Assembly (NCBI RefSeq): GCF_015767245.1
Contig: NZ_JADOTV010000019.1
Location: 1-64,000 of the forward strand
Reading direction: 5' to 3'
Length of the DNA stretch: 64,000 nucleotides
Source: Aureivirga sp. CE67
Lineage (GTDB): Bacteria > Bacteroidota > Bacteroidia > Flavobacteriales > Flavobacteriaceae
A model generated the notes under the pieces. The model made no database searches. It saw only the letters and a list, made by a program, of their open reading frames with translations, and was not told the origin of the DNA. Position numbers and translations under genes: made by a program. Below are positions 17,783 through 26,117 of this stretch, piece after piece. Every line of letters begins with the position of its first letter. Position 1 is the first letter of the stretch.

Positions 17783-19840
17783 ATGAAAACATCAATTAAA
17801 AAACTTACAACTAATAGTAGGTTAATCAAAGAACATTTAACTAAATACAAAGATACTTTTCAAGCATTAAAAGAATTAATTAATAATTCTATTCAAGCTA
17901 ATTCGAAAGTTATTACAATAAAATTTGAATATGTTGATGATTTAGAAGTTAAAGGTCCAATTAAATCAATTCAAATAATAGATGATGGGGAAGGAGTTCC
18001 ATTTAATGAGTTTGATAATAGGATATTGGAGATTGGAACAACACATAAAGTAAAAGGTCAAGGGATAGGAAGATTTAGTTCGCTTCAAATTGGTCAGTTG
18101 ATGCATATTGAAACTGTTGGTTATAATAAAATTGAAAAAAAGTATAGCAAAACAAATTTTAGTATTGATACAGTTGACATGGAAAATGCGCAACTTGAAA
18201 ATACTGATTTTAAAGTGGATTATGAATATCTTAATGGTGATAATAGTACATATTATAAAGTAGATATAGAATTATTACATCATAATAAACAGGGGAAAAT
18301 CCCTAAAAGAAATCAGATTTCAAAAGAATTTTTAAAAGAAAATATTCATCAAGCTATTTTTGAAAATTATCCATTTGAAATTTTTAATAATAAAATCACT
18401 TTTAATGTAAATGGAAAAGACTTACAAAAAAATGATTTTGTTATCAATAGTCCAATATCAAAAAATGTAAATTATATTGATAACAAGGGAGTAGAACATG
18501 AACTAAATTTTTATTTCTACAATGTAAAATCAAGTTTAAATAAGGTGAAAGTTTTTTTTCAAACTGATAATGCAGGATTGAAAAGTGTATCTCATCAATA
18601 TACATATTCTTCTGATTGGTATACTCCGGATTTAGGAACATGGTTTATTTACATAGAATCAACATTATTAAATTCAGATCTATTTAGAAATTTAGATATT
18701 GAATCTTTAGGTGAAAAAGAAGTAAAAAACATAAAAGAAACTATAAAGAATACAATAAATGATTTTTTTAAAGCCAGAAATAAAAGATTTGATAAGTTTC
18801 TTAATAGATTAGAGAATGATAAGTATTACCCTTATAATGAAAATGAAAAACCATCATCTGGTTCACAGGAAGTTTTGTTTAAGAAAGTAGCTTATTTATT
18901 AGAAGATGAACATAAGTTAATACAGAACGATGATAAAATTCGTAATTTTTTATATCCATTATTAGACAAAGCAATTAGCAATGGGAATATTGAGTATATT
19001 TTTGATAAAGTATTGAAATTGTCCGATGAAAGCCTTGAAAAGTTTCATAATCTATTAGAAAAAACTGACTTAGAAGATGTAGTTCAATTTGCAAGTATTG
19101 TTGCAGAAAAAACTGAATTTTTAGAGTTTTTACACGAATTGACATATGGAGAATTGTCAAAGCATTTAAAAGAAAGGAGTCAACTTCATAAAATTATTGA
19201 ACATCAATTATGGTTGTTTGGTGAAAATTATAATGGAACTCCAAAATTATGGTCCGATAAAAAAATAGGAAATATATTAAAAGAGTTGAGAAATGAATAT
19301 TTTAATTATGAACCAAATGATGTTGATGATAATTTAATAAAATTAGATGGAGATGGATTGAATAATATAACAGATTTATTCTTCTTTAATGAAAAAATAA
19401 CAGATTCAAATGTAAGAGAAATAATGGTTGTTGAACTTAAATCTCCTAAATGCTCAATCAGCAAAAAAGAATTGAATCAAATTGATGATTATGCATTTAC
19501 TTTAGAGCAACATTCTGCTTTACCTAATGAAAAAGTTAAATACAAACTAGTTTTAATCTCCTCAAAACTAACTAAATATGCGAAATCGAAAATTAAATCA
19601 GCAAGGCAAAAATATCCAGACACACCATTTTTATATGATAAAAAAACGGAAAAGAATATTGAAATTTATGTATTAGAATGGTCTGAGTTAATTGAACAAA
19701 ACAATAGAAAATTAGGTTATTTATCAAATAAATTAAATGTAAAAGATAAATCTGTACAAGATAAGTTTGAAAAAGAATACTCAGAATTGATAGATGAAAA
19801 AATTTCAGCTCAATTAAGATTAATAAAAAACGTTGGGTAA
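17783..19840 (+). CDS. GHKL ATPase fused to PD-(D/E)XK-type nuclease domain; putative defence effector
   Basis: A 685-residue protein. The N-terminus is a GHKL (Hsp90/histidine-kinase-like) ATPase: N-box 'ALKELINNSIQA' (28-39), G1 DDGEG (67-71), G2 'KGQGIGRFSS' (91-100). The middle is helical. The C-terminus has the PD-(D/E)XK pattern: Asp in 'NNITDLFFF' (about 530), 'VVELKSPK' (Glu about 551, Lys about 553) and a RecB-like 'QIDDYA' (about 566). Architecture resembles MORC-like or other conflict-system ATPases that couple ATP-driven clamping to DNA cleavage. An ATG at 17759 is in frame but lies inside the leader; 17783 is preferred. It is the first gene of the island after the leader promoter. 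Defence is inference. Confidence 0.72.
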   Translation: MKTSIKKLTTNSRLIKEHLTKYKDTFQALKELINNSIQANSKVITIKFEYVDDLEVKGPIKSIQIIDDGEGVPFNEFDNRILEIGTTHKVKGQGIGRFSSLQIGQLMHIETVGYNKIEKKYSKTNFSIDTVDMENAQLENTDFKVDYEYLNGDNSTYYKVDIELLHHNKQGKIPKRNQISKEFLKENIHQAIFENYPFEIFNNKITFNVNGKDLQKNDFVINSPISKNVNYIDNKGVEHELNFYFYNVKSSLNKVKVFFQTDNAGLKSVSHQYTYSSDWYTPDLGTWFIYIESTLLNSDLFRNLDIESLGEKEVKNIKETIKNTINDFFKARNKRFDKFLNRLENDKYYPYNENEKPSSGSQEVLFKKVAYLLEDEHKLIQNDDKIRNFLYPLLDKAISNGNIEYIFDKVLKLSDESLEKFHNLLEKTDLEDVVQFASIVAEKTEFLEFLHELTYGELSKHLKERSQLHKIIEHQLWLFGENYNGTPKLWSDKKIGNILKELRNEYFNYEPNDVDDNLIKLDGDGLNNITDLFFFNEKITDSNVREIMVVELKSPKCSISKKELNQIDDYAFTLEQHSALPNEKVKYKLVLISSKLTKYAKSKIKSARQKYPDTPFLYDKKTEKNIEIYVLEWSELIEQNNRKLGYLSNKLNVKDKSVQDKFEKEYSELIDEKISAQLRLIKNVG

Positions 19841-19895
19841 CAATGAGCAAAGAGCATGCTCCGCACGCTCCTTGCTCTAATACGCTAGTTAACAA
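19832..19895. repeat. 64-base imperfect palindrome between GHKL and phosphatase genes
   Basis: The outer ends are GTTGGGTAAC and GTTAACAAC; the inner arms GAGCAAAGAGC and GCTCCTTGCTC pair over 11 positions with one G-T. The element begins inside the last codons of the GHKL gene. The GTTRRRY-like left end recalls integron attC sites, but the orientation and right end do not fit the attC consensus. Confidence 0.6.
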
Positions 19896-19904
19896 CATAA
19901 AGAA

Positions 19905-20936
19905 ATGAGTAAAACATATGTCATAGGAGATATACACGGATGTTATGAAGAATTCATTCAATTGACCAAACAAATTGGAATAACTGATGATGATTTGATT
20001 ATATCTGTTGGCGATATTGTGGATAGAGGAGCCAAGTCTGTAGAACTATATGAGTATTTCAAAAATCGAAAGAATTCAGTAGTTCTAATGGGAAATCATG
20101 AACGAAAACATCTAAAGGGAGTTTTAAGCTATTCTCAGGAGATTGTTAAAGTCCAATTTCAAGATAAGTATAATGAATTCTTGGAATGGCTTAAGACATT
20201 ACCATACTTTTATGAGACTGAATCAGCAATAATTGTCCATGCATTTTTTGAACATGATAAAAAACTTTATGAACAAAAGGAAGAAGTCTTAGCTGGAACC
20301 AACTCTGGAAGCAGGTACTTGGAAAATAAATACGAAGAAGGAAAATACTGGTCAGATTTTTATCAAGGAGAAAAACCTATAATTTATGGACATCATGTGG
20401 TAGGAGAAAAACCAAAAATAAAGAATAGAACTTATGGAATAGATACTGGAGCATGTCACGCAGGAATGTTAACGGCAATTGAGTTGCCTAATTTTACAAT
20501 CCACAAAATCAAAGTTGAAAAGGATTATTGGAAAGAAGAACAATCAAAATGGCAAATTCCTGTTCTTGAATCTAAAGACTGGGAAAACATGAAAATCTTT
20601 CAAGTTCATAAGCAAATTGAGAAACTTGAGTATAAGGAAGAACAAGAAGTAAAAGACTTTCTTAAAAATCAAAAAATATGGATTTCAGAGATTGAGAACC
20701 TTATTGGGGCTTTAAAAAACAAATTGGAAGATTTAACATTAGAGTTGAAAAATAGATTTACAGATAACTTTAACCAAGAAGTTTCAAAGCTAGATTTTAG
20801 AACTTTCATCTTCAAAGCCAAATCTAATAATTTAACTATAGAAGATTTGAGAAAAAATCTTGATACTCCCCAAAAAGTAATGGATTTAGCAGAGAATTTG
20901 AATATTGATAAAATACCAAAAAGAAAAAAACAGTAG
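19905..20936 (+). CDS. PPP-type metallophosphoesterase with helical C-terminal extension
   Basis: A 343-residue protein whose first 200 residues are a calcineurin-like phosphatase of the bacterial PrpA/diadenosine-tetraphosphatase type: GDIHG (8-12), GDIVDRG (36-42), GNHE (63-66), GHHVV (about 162) and 'GIDTGACHAGMLTA' (about 177-190). All metal ligands look intact. The final 120 residues are a charged helical tail absent from ordinary PrpA proteins and could bind a partner. It lies 64 bases after the GHKL-nuclease gene on the same strand and may work with it. The substrate (phosphoprotein or nucleotide) is not known. Confidence 0.82.
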   Translation: MSKTYVIGDIHGCYEEFIQLTKQIGITDDDLIISVGDIVDRGAKSVELYEYFKNRKNSVVLMGNHERKHLKGVLSYSQEIVKVQFQDKYNEFLEWLKTLPYFYETESAIIVHAFFEHDKKLYEQKEEVLAGTNSGSRYLENKYEEGKYWSDFYQGEKPIIYGHHVVGEKPKIKNRTYGIDTGACHAGMLTAIELPNFTIHKIKVEKDYWKEEQSKWQIPVLESKDWENMKIFQVHKQIEKLEYKEEQEVKDFLKNQKIWISEIENLIGALKNKLEDLTLELKNRFTDNFNQEVSKLDFRTFIFKAKSNNLTIEDLRKNLDTPQKVMDLAENLNIDKIPKRKKQ

Positions 20937-20951
20937 ATAATTACAAAAATC

Positions 20952-21359
20952 ATGGACAACGACTTTTGCTTTAAATGTGGAACTAAATTATTTTTTTTAA
21001 AAAATTCAAATAATATTCTATCGAGTGAATGTGAAAAATGTGGACAAGGTTATGGCAAAGAAAAAGGTAAAACACTAATTGAAAGTAGAGGAAATTCTTC
21101 TTTATCAATTCCTCTTTACTTTATAATTTTTGAAAATAAAAAACTATCCAATGAAAGAATAAATCAAATTGCATCAAGCTTTATTGATTATGATAAGAGG
21201 TATTTAAAAGTATTCCTTGAGGATATAAATAACGAATTAACCAATCCTAAGCGTAAACTTACTGAATTTCATGACTCAGTCGGATCAGAAGAAATAGCGA
21301 GAGATTATCTAAGTCGATTGTCAGAAAGAATTCAAAATCTACTCAAACTTAAACTGTAG
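20952..21359 (+). CDS. Zinc-ribbon hypothetical protein
   Basis: A 135-residue cytoplasmic protein beginning with a four-cysteine ribbon: 'CFKC' (C6, C9) and 'CEKC' (C27, C30). The rest is charged and mostly helical. It follows the phosphatase by 15 bases and is very likely co-transcribed. I do not recognise the family. A nucleic-acid- or protein-binding adaptor role would fit the ribbon but is inference. Confidence 0.65.
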   Translation: MDNDFCFKCGTKLFFLKNSNNILSSECEKCGQGYGKEKGKTLIESRGNSSLSIPLYFIIFENKKLSNERINQIASSFIDYDKRYLKVFLEDINNELTNPKRKLTEFHDSVGSEEIARDYLSRLSERIQNLLKLKL

Positions 21360-21374
21360 AAAATAAAAACACTA

Positions 21375-21399
21375 TACAACAAAGAACTGAATTAAAATT
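21375..21399 (+). repeat. Border motif TACAACA..., copy 1
   Basis: TACAACAAAGAACTGAATTA follows the zinc-ribbon gene by 15 bases. It resembles the motifs at 21697 and 27715, each just after a stop codon. Confidence 0.4.
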
Positions 21400-21414
21400 C
21401 GAGTAAAAAAATAC

Positions 21415-21690
21415 ATGAAAAGAACAAACCTGATAGAGTTAATTCTAATTACAGCAGCGATAGGTACTGCAATAGGATCTGGAACAATTGGTATGAAAAC
21501 GGATAAAATTGTAACAAAAGGACGAGTAATCGAAGGTAGTGGGCTAAATCGTTATAAAGGAATAGAAAATGTGGCTAATGCAATAGACACAGGATTTGAC
21601 GGAGGTGCAATTGGACTCGGAATAATTTCTGCTGCATGTATATTAGGAATTGTTTGGATTGAGATAACGAGAATCAAACTAAAAGAATAA
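21415..21690 (+). CDS. Small hypothetical protein with two hydrophobic segments
   Basis: A 91-residue protein with a hydrophobic N-terminal segment (about 6-26) and a second at about 66-82, separated by a glycine-rich polar stretch 'KIVTKGRVIEGSGLNRYKGIE'. No family recognised. The stop codon is followed within 7 bases by the recurrent TACAACA border motif. Confidence 0.5.
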   Translation: MKRTNLIELILITAAIGTAIGSGTIGMKTDKIVTKGRVIEGSGLNRYKGIENVANAIDTGFDGGAIGLGIISAACILGIVWIEITRIKLKE

Positions 21691-21696
21691 ACGTAT

Positions 21697-21725
21697 TACA
21701 ACAAAACCTAAACTGCATTAAAACG
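21697..21725 (+). repeat. Border motif TACAACA..., copy 2
   Basis: TACAACAAAACCTAAACTGC then ATTAAAACG, 7 bases after a stop codon. Shares TACAACA(A/G)AAC...TGCATTA with 27715. Confidence 0.45.
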
Positions 21726-21799
21726 AAGTTAAGCCGTAGCATCAAACTATGTAAAAACTCACAGTTTTACTAGTGTAAAATTTTAAAAAACATAAACTT

Positions 21800-21826
21800 A
21801 GAGAAGCAAAAACTTCTCTTTTTTTA
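21800..21826 (+). terminator. Rho-independent terminator
   Basis: AGAGAAG, a five- to six-base loop, CTTCTCT and a run of T. It closes the first transcription unit of the island (GHKL gene to 21690). Confidence 0.85.
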
Positions 21827-22017
21827 TGTATTCTCAAAAAGGTATAGCCAAGCAACAATTTCATTTTTTTGAATAAAACCATTACGTCCTTTAAATCAGC
21901 TCCCCTCCCATTTCAGTTTCAAAATTAAAATCTTCTTAAGCTTGATTTATTTATGTTAAAAGACTAGTTTTAACAAAAAATCTAGGGCTTGTATACAGCC
22001 CCTCTTTATCTATAATT

Positions 22018-23067
22018 ATGAATAAGAAAATTATATTTACCATAGGACTGTGTTTAATCTTAGCACAAAATTTTTACTGTCAAATTCCAAGTCAATCTCG
22101 TTTTCATCAAAAAGAAATAGATCAAATTGAAAATATTGAAAAATATTTTGATTTAAGTAAAATTGAAAAATTTGGATGGCATATAAATTACGAAACTGAA
22201 GGTATAGATTCGATTGGTGTTAATTGGTCTGAACAATGGAACGTAAAAAAGGTGTACTCTTATGGTAGCCCATTAAAATTAGACTATAAAAACGCTTTTA
22301 CAATTAACCTTACACGTGTCAACACTGAAAATAATATTTGGAGAAAAATAATTACAATCACTAAAAATAATAAATCTGAAACTTCATTTAAGATTAGATC
22401 GTATGCATTAGAATTTGACAACTCTGATTTTAAATGCCAACCACTGGAATCTTTTCGAAAGGGAGAAAAAATAAAAAGCTCCAGAACTGAAATATTAATC
22501 GATTTTATGTCTGGTAATAGCTTAGAATTTTCTACAAGACTTGGATTTGACACAAGAAAATATAATCAGAATAAACTTTATAAATGTTTTGTAGCTAATT
22601 CAGATATTATCGTTACGCTTAATCATAATACTTATATCAAACCTTTTGATTTTAGTTATTATGCAAATCATGATAATAAATATTTTTTCGATTCTATCAT
22701 GTTAAAAAGATTTTCAGAGTTTTTTGATAACCAACCTTTTGATTTCTTTAAAGATTTAAGTGCTCTAAAAACTAAACATTTAGAAATTGATATACCTTTT
22801 AAAAATACAAGTTTAAAATCACGTCGTGGGCAAATTATTTTCAACAATAATCTTGTTCTTGGTCAATTTTACATCTATTTTGAGAAAAAAATAAAGGAAA
22901 ACACCTATGCGTTTAAATTAGAAAATGATGAAATTGTTGAGATAAAGCTTAAAAAATTAAAAAAACATCTAAAGAAATTAGGTTTAAAAAACATCGCTGT
23001 GAATTTTGAACAATTACATGAGTCTGCCACACCAAGAATTAGAGTTGAGTTTTTATTGGAAAAATAG
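22018..23067 (+). CDS. Exported hypothetical protein
   Basis: A 349-residue protein with a signal peptide (about 1-22, ending NFYCQ). The cysteine near the cleavage site does not follow a clear lipobox. The mature part is lysine- and aromatic-rich with beta-like segments and a C-terminal 'KKLKKHLKKLGLKNIAVNFEQLHE' helix. No family recognised. It has its own transcription unit after the 21800 terminator. Confidence 0.55.
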   Translation: MNKKIIFTIGLCLILAQNFYCQIPSQSRFHQKEIDQIENIEKYFDLSKIEKFGWHINYETEGIDSIGVNWSEQWNVKKVYSYGSPLKLDYKNAFTINLTRVNTENNIWRKIITITKNNKSETSFKIRSYALEFDNSDFKCQPLESFRKGEKIKSSRTEILIDFMSGNSLEFSTRLGFDTRKYNQNKLYKCFVANSDIIVTLNHNTYIKPFDFSYYANHDNKYFFDSIMLKRFSEFFDNQPFDFFKDLSALKTKHLEIDIPFKNTSLKSRRGQIIFNNNLVLGQFYIYFEKKIKENTYAFKLENDEIVEIKLKKLKKHLKKLGLKNIAVNFEQLHESATPRIRVEFLLEK

Positions 23068-23080
23068 TTATACAATAGAC

Positions 23081-23362
23081 ATTATCACGTTTAAAATCTT
23101 ATTAGAAAGTTTTAATTATTTAAAAACACACCCCTAGCCCCTCTCAAGAGCAAGGTCGTCATGTTCTAGTTTGATTTATCGACTTTTGATGATCGCTGGC
23201 GCGAGTTTGTAACTCGTGACCACACAAATGCTAGAAACAATGGGCACACTTTACAAAAGTGCGCCAGGTTTTCAATTAAAAAATTAGGAAAACCTGACAG
23301 CCCTGCTCTCAAGAGGAGAACTTGATAATCTGTATAATTTAAATAAAGTCAAACATGATAAA
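23081..23362. repeat. MITE-like repeat A, interrupted copy
   Basis: Starts ATTATCACG (23081-23089) and ends CATGATAA (23354-23361), with the palindromic unit CCCCTCTCAAGAG at the centre as in the intact copy at 63514-63631. The centre is split by a 155-base insertion (23151-23305). Confidence 0.7.
23151..23305. mobile_element. 155-base insertion nested in repeat A
   Basis: Flanked on both sides by CTCTCAAGAG (23141-23150 and 23306-23315). Its ends, CAAGGTCGTCATG and the complement of CCTGACAGCCCTG, match at 9 of 13 positions as terminal inverted repeats. It contains GC-richer palindromes such as GGCGCGAGTTTGTAACTCGTG and GCACACTTTACAAAAGTGCGC halves. It is too short to code for a transposase, so it is a MITE-like passenger. 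Confidence 0.6.
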
Positions 23363-23467
23363 GTTTAATATAGAAAATTACTTTTCTAACAAAACTTTAC
23401 GAAAAACAATAAGCTTCCTCTATGTCATTAAACTAGCATTTACACAAAACTTGATAATTAAAACAAA

Positions 23468-23644
23468 ATGTCAAAAAGCATTCATACAACACATAAAGAT
23501 TTAAAAGGATTAACAAGAGAAGAGATTAATGATCAATTTGGTGATCCTCATTCTGATTTAGCTCAGTTAGCTAAAAAATCAGCTTTAAAAAAATCTGTTA
23601 AGCAGAAAAGAAAACAAGATATTATATTTGAATCATGGGTCTGA
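23468..23644 (+). CDS. 58-residue basic hypothetical protein
   Basis: Starts MSKSIHTTHKDLKGLTREEI and has a charged body containing 'DPHSDLAQLAKKSALKKSVK'. The amphipathic Lys/Ala/Leu composition and regular start look like a real small protein and not random frame, although no family can be named. It follows repeat A and precedes the beta-propeller gene by 79 bases. The ending 'IIFESWV' is hydrophobic and may reflect a shortened C-terminus. Confidence 0.5.
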   Translation: MSKSIHTTHKDLKGLTREEINDQFGDPHSDLAQLAKKSALKKSVKQKRKQDIIFESWV

Positions 23645-23723
23645 TAAAATTGGGATTTCAATGCTTGGAGACTTACCTCCTACTCTATGTATTCAAAAGA
23701 ATGTGAATTATTAAAAACTAAAA

Positions 23724-24992
23724 ATGAAAATAAGCTTATTTAACAAAAAGAAAAAAATAATGGACATAAAAGAAGAATGGAATAAACTAGGTAGTGAGTA
23801 CGCTAGTGGAATTAATGAAATGGTTGAATTTGCAGAAAAAAATGGATGGGAAAATTGGACTGGAAAAGAGCCTGAAGATAAAAGAGAGCATTTAACAGAT
23901 GAAGTCATTAAATTATTAAAAGAGGCTAACAAAAAGGGTTCTATAGAAAAATTCAGAGAAGATTTTCCTCCAGCGCATTCTCCTTTGATTAAATACTTTG
24001 AAGCAAAAGGTCAAAGTATTGAACAACTTCATTTCATAGAAGATGAGAAAATCATTTTTCTGACAGGTACTGCTTACCAAAAAAGACAAGCTTACCTACT
24101 TAATAACAAAGAATTAATTGAACTCGATTCGTCTATTGATGCAATTGGAAAATCTAAAAGAAATAATGTTTTTGCGATAGCATCAAACAATAAGATAGTT
24201 ACGACTAATGGTTGGCAAGGAAATATTATTGAAACTTTTGAATTATCAGAAACAAAAGGATTAGGAATAAACAATCTAATCCCCTTCAATAATGGACTTA
24301 AAATTCTTTTAACTACATCTGAAGGAATTTACATTTTATCATCCAAAGAAGAAAAAATGATTCATCCAATTCCTGACACAGAGGATAGCAAATGGACTTC
24401 TTATATAGATATGGAGAATGCTACAATTTCTAATGATAATAAATTCATTGTTGTTGGAGATCAGTGTGCAGACCACAGAATATTAAATGAAAATGGTGAT
24501 CAAATTGGTGAAATTGGCCCACAATCTTCTTATCCACATTTTTGTCTTTTCTCATCAGATGATAAGCAACTAATTACTAACTCTTGTCATTTTTATAATG
24601 GAATGACCATTGGAGTTTCTACAGAAAACATAGATGGATTAAAGGTTGAGGCCTATGAGGAAAGTGATAATTATACAATTATTGACGAGGACATGCGTGT
24701 CTACGTTGGACTGACTACAAAAGACTTGTATATTTTAGGTGATGCTTATGGATACATCAAAGCTTTTAATCAGCAGGGAGAATGTATTTGGAGGCATTTT
24801 CTGGGTTCAACAATTAGTGGAATAACAATTTCTGACGATGAAAAAACTCTATGGGTTGGTTCTTGTACAGGTATGGTTCATAAACTTAAATTGGGTAAGG
24901 GACTCAGAGATAACCATACAATTGGTAATGGAAATCATTATGAAGATTTCAGATTAATTTTATGGAAAGATGAACCAAAATTGATTTGGTAA
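23724..24992 (+). CDS. Beta-propeller-like hypothetical protein
   Basis: A 422-residue cytoplasmic protein. Residues about 1-95 are acidic and helical; from about 100 to the end are repeating beta units with 'DDEKTLWVGSCTGMVHKLKLG', 'SNDNKFIVVGDQCADHRIL' and 'SSDDKQLITNSC' patterns typical of WD40/PQQ-like propeller blades. An in-frame ATG at 23760 (MDIKEEW) is an equally likely start, because the first 12 residues are only basic. It may be an interaction scaffold or an immunity-type protein. No signal peptide is present. Confidence 0.6.
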   Translation: MKISLFNKKKKIMDIKEEWNKLGSEYASGINEMVEFAEKNGWENWTGKEPEDKREHLTDEVIKLLKEANKKGSIEKFREDFPPAHSPLIKYFEAKGQSIEQLHFIEDEKIIFLTGTAYQKRQAYLLNNKELIELDSSIDAIGKSKRNNVFAIASNNKIVTTNGWQGNIIETFELSETKGLGINNLIPFNNGLKILLTTSEGIYILSSKEEKMIHPIPDTEDSKWTSYIDMENATISNDNKFIVVGDQCADHRILNENGDQIGEIGPQSSYPHFCLFSSDDKQLITNSCHFYNGMTIGVSTENIDGLKVEAYEESDNYTIIDEDMRVYVGLTTKDLYILGDAYGYIKAFNQQGECIWRHFLGSTISGITISDDEKTLWVGSCTGMVHKLKLGKGLRDNHTIGNGNHYEDFRLILWKDEPKLIW

Positions 24993-25009
24993 ATAAACTA
25001 AAATTAAGT

Positions 25010-25056
25010 GGTGTAATTTTTACTATTTACTCTTTACAGAATGTAAAAATTACACC
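25010..25056. repeat. Perfect 14-bp stem-loop
   Basis: GGTGTAATTTTTAC (25010-25023) and GTAAAAATTACACC (25043-25056) are exact complements across a 19-base loop between two genes. No T run follows, so it may be a processing or stability hairpin, or an element remnant. Confidence 0.75.
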
Positions 25057-25082
25057 AATCTTTAATATTAATTAGAAAAAAC

Positions 25083-25535
25083 ATGGGAATGAGAACCACA
25101 TTATATGGATATATAGAAGAAATGGATTTTTGGAATGAAAATGTTCGAAAATTGGTCAAAACTCATAATAACAATATCATTAGCTCTTTAAAACCTAATG
25201 ATAATTGGCCTCCAGTTTCAAAAGAAATGTTCTCTATAACCAATAATATAGATGAATTAAGTCCGAATTTAGAATATTCAGGAAGAATCATTCATTTTGG
25301 TGTAAACTTAAAATCTGTAGAAAATGAAATTGACGAATGGATTGAAAAATTTGAAAGTTTATTATCTCAATTAATATGGAAAGAATCTAAGGTGCATTTT
25401 CAAACTGAATATTGTGAATTAAAAACTTTGAGACAGAGTCTTGATTTACAAAAATATAATGTAAATAATGAAGAAAAACTTCCTGAGTTAATAAAGAAAA
25501 AAGATTGGAAATTTAATTCGACATGGAATAAATAA
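25083..25535 (+). CDS. Conserved hypothetical protein, 'MGMRTTLYGYIEE' type
   Basis: A 150-residue cytoplasmic protein. The opening 'MGMRTTLYGYIEEMDFW', 'NWPPVSKEMFSI' and 'GRIIHFGVNLKSVENEIDEWIEKFE' look like a compact alpha/beta domain of a conserved Bacteroidota hypothetical family often found among immunity-like genes; I cannot name a Pfam entry. The neighbours on both sides are unrelated small genes spaced by 12-90 bases. A function as an immunity protein would be inference from context only. Confidence 0.55.
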   Translation: MGMRTTLYGYIEEMDFWNENVRKLVKTHNNNIISSLKPNDNWPPVSKEMFSITNNIDELSPNLEYSGRIIHFGVNLKSVENEIDEWIEKFESLLSQLIWKESKVHFQTEYCELKTLRQSLDLQKYNVNNEEKLPELIKKKDWKFNSTWNK

Positions 25536-25547
25536 AAAATAGATTCT

Positions 25548-26105
25548 ATGAAAAAGCCACTACCTAAAATTAAATTTTGCACTTATAATAATTCTATAGC
25601 TGAAGAGGGTTTGGAAAATCCAAAAAAGAAAGTTCTCACAACCGAAGAAATGAATTTAAAAAGACAAAATGAATTAGAATTAAAGCTTGGTATAAAGAAA
25701 TATCCTTATGTTATAGAAACTGAAAAAGCAATTAATCAAGGTTTGTATTTAAATACCAATATTGAATGGTTTTTATTTAGACACAAGGATAATTCATTTG
25801 ATATTTTAGGTTCATCAAATGCTTCAAGTGGTAAAATCAATGATATTATTACATCTGATTATGTACTTGAGCTTTTAAATTCAAATGAAAAAATATTTGA
25901 TTTTGAATATTCGCCAAAAGAAAAAGATGCATTATACATTTCTGAATCTTATGAGTACAGTTATGTAATGGGACATGAAAGACCTTCAATCTATAAGTAT
26001 ATGAGTTTTAAATTTGAAAATAATCAATGGGGTAAAAATAGAATTTCTCAATTTGAACGATTTGATAATATTGCTAAAGGAAAGATTCAATTGACTGATT
26101 TATAA
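25548..26105 (+). CDS. Hypothetical protein
   Basis: A 185-residue cytoplasmic protein with no recognised domain. The N-terminal 50 residues are basic; later parts alternate strands and helices ('NTNIEWFLFRHKDNSFDIL', 'YEYSYVMGHERPSIYKYMSFKFENN'). It starts 12 bases after the previous gene and ends 12 bases before the DUF5071 gene, so the three are probably one unit. Confidence 0.5.
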   Translation: MKKPLPKIKFCTYNNSIAEEGLENPKKKVLTTEEMNLKRQNELELKLGIKKYPYVIETEKAINQGLYLNTNIEWFLFRHKDNSFDILGSSNASSGKINDIITSDYVLELLNSNEKIFDFEYSPKEKDALYISESYEYSYVMGHERPSIYKYMSFKFENNQWGKNRISQFERFDNIAKGKIQLTDL

Positions 26106-26117
26106 AACAAAAAAACT

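Larger units (their letters stand above)
21691..22017. other. Intergenic region with terminator
   Basis: Besides the border motif this gap holds an inverted repeat around 21750-21775 (GTAAAAACT/AGTTTTAC) and the terminator at 21800-21826. The last 190 bases are AT-rich with no reading frame or promoter I can defend. Confidence 0.5.

Noticed and set aside
19593-19973. 126-codon minus-strand frame opposite the GHKL and phosphatase genes
   Set aside because: It is antisense to two strongly supported genes, crosses their border and has a phenylalanine/leucine/isoleucine-rich composition typical of complement-strand artefacts.
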